This document shows, in pieces, positions 54,830-64,000 of a stretch of DNA of 64,000 nucleotides. The position numbers were made by a program, and so were the translations under genes. The notes under the pieces are model-generated. The model did not search any database and was not told where the DNA came from. It saw nothing but the letters and a program-made list of their open reading frames with translations. The stretch is from Galerina marginata. Lineage: Eukaryota > Basidiomycota > Agaricomycetes > Agaricales > Galerinaceae. The stretch lies in NCBI GenBank assembly GCA_023014335.1, contig JAECYW010000024.1:310001-374000 (forward strand), written 5' to 3'. Positions within the stretch are counted from its first letter, which is position 1. Each line of letters opens with the position of its first letter.

Positions 54830-56849
54830 TCTCGCAGCTTATGGGTCTCCACTATTCCTTCAGACCACAGGAGAAGTCTCTCTTCCCAAAGATTACCCGA
54901 GTTAAGGTTAAGCAATCTCTTACCCGGAGAGCAGCGGTCTGAGAGTAGATAATGGCAGGTGGCGGGACGCGATGAGGCAATCACGACTGCACTCATCAAA
55001 ATACTGCACTATAAGTACGAGAATGGGCACAGGAGAATACAGACCCCGATTCTTGACTTGGAGGGAAGACAACATCGAACATGTTGCCTTCATCGACGCC
55101 TCCTTCGTAATTCCGACACAAGGTTGTCATAGGCACCGTAATTGGCACGAACGAGGGATGGACGAAGAGTGTCTAAGCTGCGCCATCCTGTAGGCTGTCA
55201 GATGTACATTTGTGACCACTCTAGTGCCTCCATAGTGATTTATTGCGGTCCAGGAGATAGGTCGGACGCGCTTAGACCGCGCAAAGCTGAGCTCGCTGTT
55301 TGAGCGAGTAGGCATGTCATGATGCCCAAGAGAGAAGTGTGCGTAGCCATTTCCACTGGTAAAGACTTGAAAAAGAAGAGAGCTATCGCCTGATGGGCGA
55401 CCAAGACGAATATTAACGTGGTCAATGAGATGACGGTCATTAGGAGAATGGGGGCAAGGGACGAAAGGTGGTGAGTCTATGGGAGGGATTCAAGCCGGTG
55501 TCTGAAAAGCTGCCTGTCGGGGAGCCTCACAAGCTTGATAGAACCACTTTTTTTCGAGAACTGAACAGATGCGATACAAATGTTTTGGTAAGAGAAAGAA
55601 AACTTCCGGCTCCAGTTTGGGCCGAGTCCGATCAATCGATTATGCGAATGAGTCACGTGCAGGTAACGATAAGATAAGATCCTGGGAGTCGACCATCGCA
55701 GTGAGCCTGGACATACCAGAAAGTCTCATCATCTGGGAGAATAGTTCGCCGAACCGAGAACGCGAGCCTCGAACCACGAACCACGAACCCGCGAACCCAA
55801 GGCGAACCTGCGGTCCTCCATAGCCGTGTGATTTATTTAGGCGCGCGGGGCCCGCTTGGTCCGTGGCTTGGGCCTATCGCGGACGCGCCTCCTACTAAGT
55901 ATGCTCCCTCGCCGTCTCTCAGTCTATCTCTGGCCTTGCCACCTTTCTGGATGCATCCCGACGCCATTTAAAACCATGTTACTCATCGGACTATCTGGAC
56001 AAAAGCCAAACAAAAGCGTAAGTCTACTACTTAGTAACTTCTCGGGAGTTACAGTGATTCCTGCGTCAGCGAAGGACCATGCAGCGAAGGACCATGCCGC
56101 TAAGAATTGATGGGGCAGGCGGGCGTCGGGAGCCTGTACTGCTTAATGCTTAACTGTATTGTTGCAATTGAAATATTCAAGCCGGTTGTGAGTGCCAGCG
56201 CTCCAGCCAAAAGTCGTTGGCCACTGACCGGTACTGACCACTAGAGTACTAGTATATGGAAGTGGGCCCCGAACTTACAGCTGTGAAAAAACGGAAAAAA
56301 TTCCGGAGGTGTCTTAAGTAACCAGGTTCGAGGTTCGCCGTTCGAGGTTCGTCGAACCGGTTCGGCGAACTTTGACCCCAGTGGGCGAGATGTCCTCCGA
56401 CATACTTGGTCTGAATAATAAATATAGTACAATCGCTTTCAGTTGCAGCCGTTGTAGAAACAATACAGAATGGGGGGAGGAAAATGTACATTTGAATGGC
56501 ATATGACACCAAGCCGCAGAGTTCATTCCTCCTGTCCGAATTCAAACTGCCTGTATTGACGACCAGAACCAGCCACTCTTGTAGAGCTGGAAGATACGAT
56601 TTCGGTTCTAGCTCTGATCAGTTCATTGCAGCTGTTATCAACAATACAGGAATACATATATTACGGTGGTATATGTAGATACATACGGCAAATCGAAGGG
56701 TAATAAGAGCACCGAGCCCATACAGTATATAGATAACGAAAACATAAGTCCAAGCCGAACGAGAATGAAAACAAGGGAGGTATAAAAAACGATAAGCGCC
56801 AAAGAGACACGAGGATTTGGAGTCGGATTTGACTACAAACCGACGTCAG
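54830..56849. other. Intergenic region with possible unassembled exons
   Basis: Minus-strand coding-like pieces occur at about 55120-55005 (NYEGGVDEGNMFDVVFPPSQ) and 55440-55350 (hydrophobic MTVISLTTLIFVLVAHQAIA start with ATG at 55440). They may belong to the gene at 53.9-54.7 kb but I could not connect them. An inverted-repeat element lies at 55743-56371. The rest is empty. Confidence 0.35.
55743..56371. mobile_element. Inverted-repeat element with CGAACC-rich ends
   Basis: Ends AGTTCGCCGAACCG (55743) and CGGTTCGGCGAACT (56371) are inverted copies of 14 bp, extended on both sides by irregular CGAACC repeats ('cgaaccacgaaccacgaacc' at left; 'ggttcgaggttcgccgttcg' at right). No coding capacity and no clear target duplication. 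MITE-like; family unknown. Confidence 0.5.
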
Positions 56850-59806
56850 TCAGACATCCTTGGTATCTGGGTCATAAATAATCCTCGCCGGACTCCTACA
56901 TATGCGCAGGTAAAGTGATGGTAAGTCAGTGTCTTTAAGAAGGAAACTTATTTATCACATACCGCTTCTCAACGCCCTAAAACAACGCAAAAGAAAAAAA
57001 AACATCAGATCCCAAAAATCTCCCGGCCAAAAAGCAAATGGCCAATACAAGCCACTCACCTTCTCCATCCACCCCACCTGCGCCTTCATCTCCGTCATCC
57101 CAAACAGCAAGATGATCGAGTACTCGATGGTGTAATATTTCTTCTTATCGCTGTTCCGCTGCTTTTCGGGGCGGAGGTGCGAAAGGTCGACTTCGATGTA
57201 GCATACTTTCGTGTAGTTCTCTGCGGATGATGAGGAGGATGATTTGGGTGGTTAGCATGAAATGAGGTTCAAGGAAAAAGAAAGGTAGCAAGAAAAGAAG
57301 CGAACAGCTCACCGGTGTCCTCATCCTTCCACTTTGGATTCTCCAACGCCCCGCGATAACACCAAATCGAGTCCATAAACTTGAACGCCTTCTTGGAGTC
57401 CGATATCCACGTATAAGACTTCCTGAAAGTTACGTTGTTCTCCGAGACCTGCGTGCCCTACAAAAAGGAAACGATCCACCATATAATCAGTACACACGTC
57501 CCCCCCAAAAAATAAGAAAGAAATCGCGCATATAATCGCCAAATCGAAAACCAAAACAAAAAGTAGAAACGGCAGCCAGAAATCCGGACCTACCTTAGGT
57601 AGAATAACATCAAACCCCCTCGGCACCCTCCTCTCCCCACTCGGCGTCGTATACACCTTCTCCAACCGCTTCTGATGATCCGCGTCGGCGGGGTTGAACG
57701 GCACCTCGAGCATGGTTCCGTACGTGAACTTGGCGACGCGCGAGAGGACGTGGTGGTGTAGGTAGAAAGAGATCGCGCCGTGCGAGACGGCTTTATTTCT
57801 GGTTAGTTAGGTGGGAGGGGAGAGGGGGGGGGGGTAAGCTTAAAGTTAGGAGAGGGGGGAACGGAGGAGGGAAGGGAGAACTTACACGTGTCCTTCCGGG
57901 ACGAATACTGCTAGACTGGTCGCGTCGAGCGCGGTTGTTACTCTTGAGGAGAGCCATGGGCTTTGTGCGAAACCGCCTACGAGGACGACGTGCTACAATT
58001 ATAACAGACAATTAAATCAACGCGCTTGGAGAGGAAGAAAAAAAGAAAAATGCGGAAAGGGAAAAGGGGAAAAGGGAAAGGATGGGAAGGACGTACGGAG
58101 ATGGGTTTGGTAGTTTTGGTCGCTTTCTGTAGGTCCAGCACCGCATTGACGATACAGTCTATCGAGGGCTGGAAGAACGTGGCCACGTCTGATCTACTCG
58201 TCCAAAAAAAATCACAGTCAGCGTTCCATACCATTCCACCTCAGGCCTCAGAAGAGAAGGAAACAGAACGAAAGAGAAAGAAACAGAACAACCGAAAGAG
58301 AAAGACACCCCACTCACCCAGGCAACTTAAACTGCCCAAACCGGATATTAAACTCGGGATCATTGTCCCTCGTCGACCCGAACTTGACGTACTGCACTTC
58401 ATCCGCGGATTTGAAGCGCAGTTTCGTGGTTTTGTCGAAGGCTTGGACGATGGCGTCTGCGTCTGGGGAGAAGGTGGAGTTTTGTAGGTAGTCTGGAGGA
58501 GGGTGTGAGTGTCAGAATAACAGAGAGTTAGAAGGCTAGGGCGGAATTGAGTGAGGTGGACTTACTCTGGATGAAAGCGTCTGCGTGTATACTGACGAAG
58601 ACGGAGCCGTGGAAGTAGGCTGTGAATGATAAATTAGATGGATACTTTAAGCTTGGTTTGGTAGGTACGAACATTGAGGAGGAGCGAGCTCCTCGAAGGC
58701 AGCTTGGTGGTTCCGCCTATATGAGCTAATATCCACCGTTCCACCTCCAGCATCGACGATAACCACACCTTCTCCTTTCTAACACAACCTCTCATCAATA
58801 AAATTCATTTGTGCTTAACCCCAACGAGAATACTCACCTTCATAACTCCCTCCGGCAACCCACTCCAAATAGCAAAATGCAAACTCGCCTCTCCCTCCGT
58901 AACGAACGTCAGCCTTGCATGCCCCTTCGCATCATCCGTAATCAACCCCGCCAGAACCGCCGCCTTGCGCATCTGGGTCTGCTCCAGCCCCTCCCAGCCG
59001 TTAGGGTGAGTGAGCACGAAGTCGATGTCGCCGGAGGAGGATAGGGATTTCCATATTTGAGGGCCGGAGGGGAGGGTTGTTTTGATGTAGGACGCGGAGC
59101 ACTCGAGGAGGTAGGAGAGGAAGTCGGCGAATACGGCTGTTACGGTTTTGTTTGGTGGGAGTGGGGGGATGGCGTCTGAGAGTTGTTTTCCGGCGCCGAA
59201 CTTGGATCGGAGGTGTAGTTTCCACCTATGTATTTAGATGGGTTATTAGGATAAAGTTTCGAAAAAAATACCACAAAGAAGCGTATAAATGTGAAGTTTA
59301 CTCACCATTCAGCTTTAATCCAACCTTCCTCTTCAGCCATCTCGTAGATACCTTCCACAGACGCCTCAGCGCCTACCGCGCGCACCTTTCCTGCTTTATC
59401 GTAATACATCACAGTCGGAATCTTGGACGCGCCGCTGACATGTTCGTGCGCGGGGAATCTGCGGGTACGGATAGTGATACGGTTGACGTGGTCATGACAG
59501 GATTCGAGTCAGCGCTGGACGATGCGGATTTGAAGGAAGGGGGTTGGGTGGATGTGAGTGAGGGGGGTGAATGTGTGCGTACTTGGTGACGCCTTTAATT
59601 TCCGGTACTTGGCCTGGGTCGAGAAGGCTGGGCAGTTTTGTTAGATTAGAATATGAATTGTAATCGGACCGATTATTGATGGGCGCGAGAGACGAAGTCT
59701 TCTGCTTGCTTGCTTACCTGAACGATATCCCGCTGAACGTCGTGCCGACGTCGAAAGCAAGGAGAAGCTTTCTCTTTCGCCCGTTATAAGGGGCTCCGGA
59801 CGCCAT
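56850..59806 (-). CDS. Hsp70-like ATPase, short divergent form
   Basis: Fourteen exons: 59806-59718, 59627-59583, 59458-59306, 59225-58838, 58778-58673, 58619-58566, 58492-58318, 58193-58097, 57992-57886, 57798-57594, 57457-57313, 57220-57060, 56976-56963, 56895-56850; 594 aa with phases consistent throughout. Phosphate-1 motif LLLAFDVGTTFSGISFS (about 15-31), phosphate-2 motif VIVDAGGGTVDIS (231-243) and adenosine motif HVVLVGGFAQSPWL (370-383) define the actin-like Hsp70 ATPase fold. A canonical substrate-binding domain and EEVD tail are missing; the end is RIIYDPDTKDV. This matches the HSPA12-like group greatly expanded in Agaricomycetes. It binds ATP in the cytosol; clients are unknown. 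Exon 13 is a 14-nt micro-exon coding GVEK. Confidence 0.9.
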
Positions 59807-60557
59807 GGAGAAGGCGAAGTGAAGTGGAGGTTGTAGTGGGTTAGAGCAAACGTTCGTTGACCCCCTTATGACTAAACGCGTCAATTAGCCGTGTGGCTGT
59901 ACGCGTCCTGACCAGAGGGCTGTAATCGGCGCGGTCCGGCCGTTGGGCAGCATGGTCACACGGCGGACAATCTAATGTCAAGTCGGCACGGAGGTTGTCC
60001 TTTATAGTTACCTGTCAAGTGCTCGTCGGTCACGACCGCCGATGTCACGACCTCCATGTTCTTGCCCTATGTGTCGGTTTATCATGCAAATTAAATAACT
60101 ACAAGGTATGAAAATTTGTGTGCTGACCATTTACACTGTGCAGAAGGCAAATGATAGGCAAAAATTGTCCCATTTATGGAGAAGAGAGGGAATGTGACGC
60201 CCGTCTTTGTGACCGGAAACCATTTGACAGGTAACCTCTCCGTAACCTCTAAATAACTATAAAGGATCACTTCCGGCCGGACTTGACATTAGAATGTCCG
60301 CCGTGTCATGATGATTTTGAGTCTTTGACCTCTTGCCAAACGTCAAATCAACGTCTCATACTCTATGTGCATCCATTCAGTCGACGATCTCTGACACAAG
60401 TCGCCGTACTTCCACGAATGTCTCCTTCGCAGATGTCTGTCTGCCTACAAATCGACAACCTTTTGGCATATACGTCCATAGTTGACAACTTGAACCATCT
60501 GTTTATTCTTCAATTTCCCGCATCAAACAAGCATCAAAAAGATATTTTCTGGATTCT
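59807..60557. other. Intergenic with a MITE-like insertion
   Basis: Holds the Hsp70-like promoter (first 150 bases) and the inverted-repeat element at 59956-60308. No gene supported. Confidence 0.45.
59956..60308. mobile_element. MITE-like inverted-repeat element, about 353 bp
   Basis: Left end 'cacggcggacaatctaatgt' and right end inverted 'cacggcggacattctaatgt' match over about 30 bp, then continue imperfectly through 'cctttatagtta' and 'acctgtcaa' to form arms of about 100 bp. No frame inside. Ends and target duplication are uncertain. Confidence 0.6.
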
Positions 60558-61287
60558 TCACAGTGGTCGCATGGCCCCAGACAAACCATGAGCTCTGTAA
60601 TACATTTTCTCTCTCATACGCATCCTTTGCTCCAGGATGAGAAACGACGCGACAATCTCTTCCCGAAACTGCTCTGTACCGCGAGTCAGGACCAATCCAA
60701 AAGGAGTGGTTTCCGTATGCAGTTGAGCCCATGCCAGTGGGTGCTCGAGGTTGCTTTCTGGACACAGCTGCACAATTAAGGAAACTTAGGATGAGGACCG
60801 GCGACGGTGGACTGGCTAACTCGATACGCACCGCCAATCGAAGGGCCACATCCGTTCGCCACACGAAGTTCCCGACAGGAGTTTGTATAGTCCACGTCGT
60901 ACTGTAAATCGAAACCCAAAATAGTGAGTACCACACGCGCTCGAAACCAATACCTGCTGCTCACTGTCCATTCTCCAAGACATCCTCCTTCAACCAATCC
61001 TTCAACTTCAACGACCGTCCACCATAATGCCGCGTAAACGTAACCGTATCCGAGAGGAGAGCCCGCCTTTGAACCACCACCAGTACCTCACCCGCTTCCG
61101 CTTCCGCATCACTGATCGTCGTCCGCTCAGCCCCAGCATCCATAGTCGACACCGTCATCAGCGGTCTCCCGTTCCGGAGCAATGTCGTGTTGATCGCGCT
61201 TGGTTTGGAGAAGACGAGGGTGGTGGTTGATTCTGGGGCGACTAGGGTCGCTTGTGAGGCGTTGAGCGACTCGAACATCATAGACAT
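60558..61287 (-). CDS. DUF6593 domain protein
   Basis: Three exons: 61287-60965, 60901-60832, 60767-60558; 200 aa, phases consistent. The N-terminal strand-rich part includes TTLVFSKPSAINTTLLRNG and a helix-rich VLVVVQRRALLSDTVTF with FTRHYGG. The second exon codes TTWTIQTPVGNFVWRTD, the W...P.G...W strand pair characteristic of DUF6593. The third exon is helical (EEIVASFLILEQRMRMREK). DUF6593 proteins occur in many copies in mushroom genomes and have a tubby-like beta fold in predictions; function unknown. No signal peptide. Confidence 0.75.
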
Positions 61288-61837
61288 GGATGCGAGAGAT
61301 AAAGGAAACGGTCCTGTGTGAACATCGTGGCGGATTTGTTGTAAGGGGATGGGATGGGAAAACTCCGCCTGACCGGGAGGACGACCTTAATAGTAGGTCT
61401 AAAAATAGACTTACCCCCCGCTCGTCAGAGGAATCTAATTACGGTCTTTTAAATCTCATTCGAAATATATAGAGCATTCCAGGAGGATTCCTCGTTAAGA
61501 TTTATAGCGCAAGCACATTTGATAGCAAAATAGAAGATAATCACTTTCCATAAATAATGCGGAGCTTCGACAATGGACATTCCGAGCTTTCAGTCAAACC
61601 AATCAATGTCTGTCCCTAGTAACATCGAACCTCGGAGAATTAAAAAATACGTAGACAGATATATTCGAGAGTGTCAGGTTTAGTCAAGATGCCATCCGAA
61701 AGTAATCTAGGAAGGAACTGATTCGACGTGTTACGATGTAAAGAGAAGGACAATTAAAACACCAGAAATGAAGTAGAAGAAAGCCAGAACTCAAAAAAAG
61801 GAAGCCAGTCTAATCCACCAAAACGAGACTGACATTT
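61288..61837. other. Intergenic, nothing recognised
   Basis: Carries the DUF6593 promoter and the 3' flank of the small secreted protein gene. No coding signal. Confidence 0.45.
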
Positions 61838-62296
61838 TTACCAGTCTGCACCAGTAAGTGGCCCTGGGGCTTCTCTATATGGTTGGCGTCTCCAGTTCGA
61901 TTCGGTGGGATCCACCGGCAACACTTCGCCTTCTTGCCTCCAATCGAACCCTGCCAAACGAGAACTGCTCTTCAAAGAAGGATTGGCGACTACTCCGCGT
62001 TTCCAACCAGAAATGCCATAGTTTTTGAAAGCCAAACGTGGAGAACCGTTCTGCGGTGATATGCACATTGAGATATGCGGCGGAAGCCTGAAGATCAGGC
62101 TTACTTGATTACTAGCTGCGACTATAACCACGGCGTCACGGTTGAGGCCATTACGGCCGACTATAATCTGTTGGGTGAACGCCATGAGATATAATTCAAA
62201 AATAAATGGGAAACGTTGGGAATAACTTACAGGCGATGCTTCGGTAGGAATAACGACTGCGAAGGCGATGAATGCCAGAAGGCAAGTGAAATGCAT
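61838..62296 (-). CDS. Small secreted protein with Trp-basic motifs
   Basis: ATG at 62296; the continuous frame is 152 aa, but two in-frame introns are likely: about 62231-62169 (GTAAGT...CAACAG, 63 nt) and about 62107-62054 (GTAAGC...CCGCAG, 54 nt), leaving about 113 aa. Signal peptide MHFTCLLAFIAFAVVIPTEA. The mature C-terminal half has spaced motifs GWKR, FDWRQE, SNWRRQPYREAPG and a final GADW, with Trp 16-21 residues apart. W-K/R-R followed by acidic/Ala residues is the pattern of Kex2-processed fungal peptide precursors, here degenerate. There is only one Cys after the signal, so it is not a Cys-knot effector. Processing is inferred. Confidence 0.6.
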   Translation of the reverse strand: MHFTCLLAFIAFAVVIPTEASPVSYSQRFPFIFELYLMAFTQQIIVGRNGLNRDAVVIVAASNQVSLIFRLPPHISMCISPQNGSPRLAFKNYGISGWKRGVVANPSLKSSSRLAGFDWRQEGEVLPVDPTESNWRRQPYREAPGPLTGADW

Positions 62297-63191
62297 GTTG
62301 ATAAGTTGGGCGACGGTATTGGTTCAGTCAGAACTTTCATAGATGTTGGAGAATATATATACTGGAGAGAAATTGAGCGAAGCTCCGTACCCCTGTGGTC
62401 TAGAAGAACGCAATGTTAGTGACTTAGTCTGCACCAAAGAAGTTGAGATGCGAGGCGAAGGTGGCTTGCCGTGCCGTTGCCCACACTTAGAGGCAAGATG
62501 TCCGGCATATTTTTGGCACAAACATTTTACTTGTCGCCTAGAAGAGAAGTCGAATCATTCAGGAGTTTTGTACATCTACCAAATTTCAATGCCCGTCAGA
62601 TGTTGGTCAGATGTAGTGCCAATATATACACATGAGTCTCTTCTGACGATTTTTGTCGCAGTGTATAATTATCCGAGTCCTTTGTTGCAGTTGCGTTGAA
62701 GTACTTCGTGTTCGTGTCATTCGGGTGACATTCCTGGCTAGTTTGATGAGAAGATACCGACCGAGGGCTTGTAAAATGTGATATAGAATAGAACACGCTC
62801 CGCTTGATTCACCGCAAAGTGTAAACTCATTAGGCGCCCGGATAGGATCAAGTCTAGAGTACTTGTTTTAACTTCTAAGCTTTGATTCGGAAGCTATTTT
62901 ATTAAATTCTATGATTGTATTGGATTATGTCGTGACTGTCGTCTAGATATAAATCAAAATTCAAGTCAAAATTAACGGAGGCCAGGTGTAGTAGTGGCCT
63001 GTGGATTACAACATTCGAGTCTGCGATCAATGCTCCCGAGTTCACCGTAGATAAGATAGCTTATTAGGTCCCATCAGTGGCTGTTAACGTTCACCGCGCT
63101 TGCACGTCGCGTGCGACGCGACTCCGCAGTGCGCGATATGTCCGACGTCTCCGAGCCTCAGGCCGGACAGATTGGAAAATCTACAGGGAAT
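62297..63191. other. Intergenic, nothing recognised
   Basis: First 200 bases probably serve the small secreted protein gene (a TATATA motif lies at 62355-62360, about 60 nt upstream of its ATG). The frames 62343-62699 and others show no family resemblance. Confidence 0.45.
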
Positions 63192-63983
63192 TTATTCTGG
63201 AATGGAGTCTAACACATTGACACGCGATCTAGGTGCGGGACTCAACTCGATGCCGAGGGTACTTTCGCTATAACGTTGGCTATCCACACTAACAAGGCCC
63301 GACCCCGTGGAATCAACGAAGCCCGTGGGGCTGGCAAATTCCAGGGATGTGCTGCTACCGAGGTGGTCATCCCTCACCCGCCCGTCAAGGTCCTGGCCTG
63401 GACCTAGCTCCATTCTGCTATTGAGTACAACTACCAACGTGTTCGCATACATTTTGGAAAGCACCGTGGAGGTGACCTGGTAGTAATTATTCTTGGTTCC
63501 TTCTGCCAAGGTGATATTAAGAGCGGTAAAAAAAGCTGTTGGACAGTCAATTCAAGCTAATGATTTAAGTGTACCGTGAAATTATATATACCAGTCAACG
63601 AACCAGTTTCGATAAGCAATCGGACTAGCTTCTGAAGGTGGCGGCGGGTTTGCCCTTTTGCGATACGCATGGAATGAATAAGCTAAGGGAACGGTGTGGA
63701 TAGATAATTCAGCCCCTGCATTTAAATAAATAGGAGGAGGGTCTGAAGCTCACAAGACGTGTCATGAGGAAGGCTATCATGATGTCGCATAGTACCCCGC
63801 TCCCATTACATATCTGATATTGTGACTCAGGACAATTCGGGAAGAAAATCCGTCGGTAATTTGTACGATATTACTCACCGCGACGATGATTCTGGCACCC
63901 CGACCCACAACCCGACTGAAGAGCTTGACGCGGAAAAGGTGAACCCCAACCCAAATTGAGCCACATAATTGCGCCAGTGCAAG
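63192..63983 (-). CDS. DUF6534 multi-pass membrane protein, 5' end beyond window
   Basis: Visible exons: 63983-63879, 63813-63754, 63682-63592, 63535-63192, phases consistent; the start lies past 64000. Segments match the C-terminal half of DUF6534: a TM with CGSIWVGVHLFRVKLFSRV, the CDIMIAFLMTRL helix, the linker GQTRRHLQKLVRLLIETGSL leading into the next TM, and KMYANTLVVVLNSRM at the end of the last TM. About 70 hydrophilic C-terminal residues follow (cytosolic tail). DUF6534 proteins are seven-TM-like membrane proteins abundant in Agaricomycetes, of unknown function. The 20 nt before 63983 end in TATTAG, an acceptor. Confidence 0.78.
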
Positions 63984-64000
63984 CTAATAATTTTTAGTTG

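Noticed and set aside
1..64000. CRISPR arrays, operons, Shine-Dalgarno sites or rRNA genes
   Set aside because: The genome is eukaryotic and I saw no regularly spaced direct-repeat array and no rRNA-like conserved segment.

Overview
The window is nuclear DNA of a mushroom-forming basidiomycete (Agaricomycetes). The evidence is the gene style (many introns of about 48-70 nt with GT-AG ends, up to 14 exons per gene) and the families present: DUF6699, DUF6593, DUF6534, large F-box/LRR-type proteins, a repeat-less NACHT ATPase, the basidiomycete 'macrophage-activating glycoprotein' family, a short Hsp70-like protein, and an expanded G-alpha. Genus cannot be told from sequence alone. Exon structures were spliced by hand from reading frame, splice signals and family resemblance; no search was run.

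Layout. 1-10 kb: a DUF6699 protein (1.2-2.0 kb, minus) and a nine-exon G-alpha subunit (4.4-6.6 kb, minus), then gene-poor DNA. 10-17 kb: a candidate small secreted protein (10.5 kb, minus) and a 1.8-kb foldback element with nested inverted repeats (15.2-16.9 kb). 17-25 kb: a low-complexity Tyr/Ser/His-rich protein (plus), an F-box protein (minus) and a seven-exon single-pass membrane protein (plus). 25-31 kb: a NACHT STAND ATPase (plus), then a diverged tandem repeat. 31.3-37.6 kb: a complete Ty3/gypsy chromovirus in minus orientation, 6.24 kb, with two 496-bp LTRs, gag, pol and a C-terminal chromodomain. 37.6-40 kb: decayed exons and a 1.1-kb TIR element with TA target-site duplication. 40.7-51.2 kb: a rearranged accessory block holding the glycoprotein gene, two small hAT-type MITEs with 8-bp target duplications, two copies of a 2.4-kb F-box segment, and between them a 3' fragment of the glycoprotein gene joined to an inverted piece of its own promoter. 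52-64 kb: a PalI/SUR7-like four-TM protein (plus), an unknown protein (minus), an Hsp70-like ATPase (14 exons, minus), a DUF6593 protein (minus), a small secreted protein with Trp-basic motifs (minus), and the 3' part of a DUF6534 membrane protein cut by the window end.

The genes do not form one pathway. Signalling and membrane functions (G-alpha, PalI/SUR7-like, single-pass receptor-like protein, DUF6534) lie among lineage-expanded families (F-box, NACHT, DUF6593/6699) and several mobile-element types. The strongest unusual signals are: (1) the retrotransposon appears self-primed, its primer-binding site being complementary to the predicted 5' end of its own mRNA; (2) the G-alpha has Ser instead of the catalytic Gln; (3) the 40-51 kb block records duplication, inversion and MITE insertion around a cell-surface glycoprotein gene.
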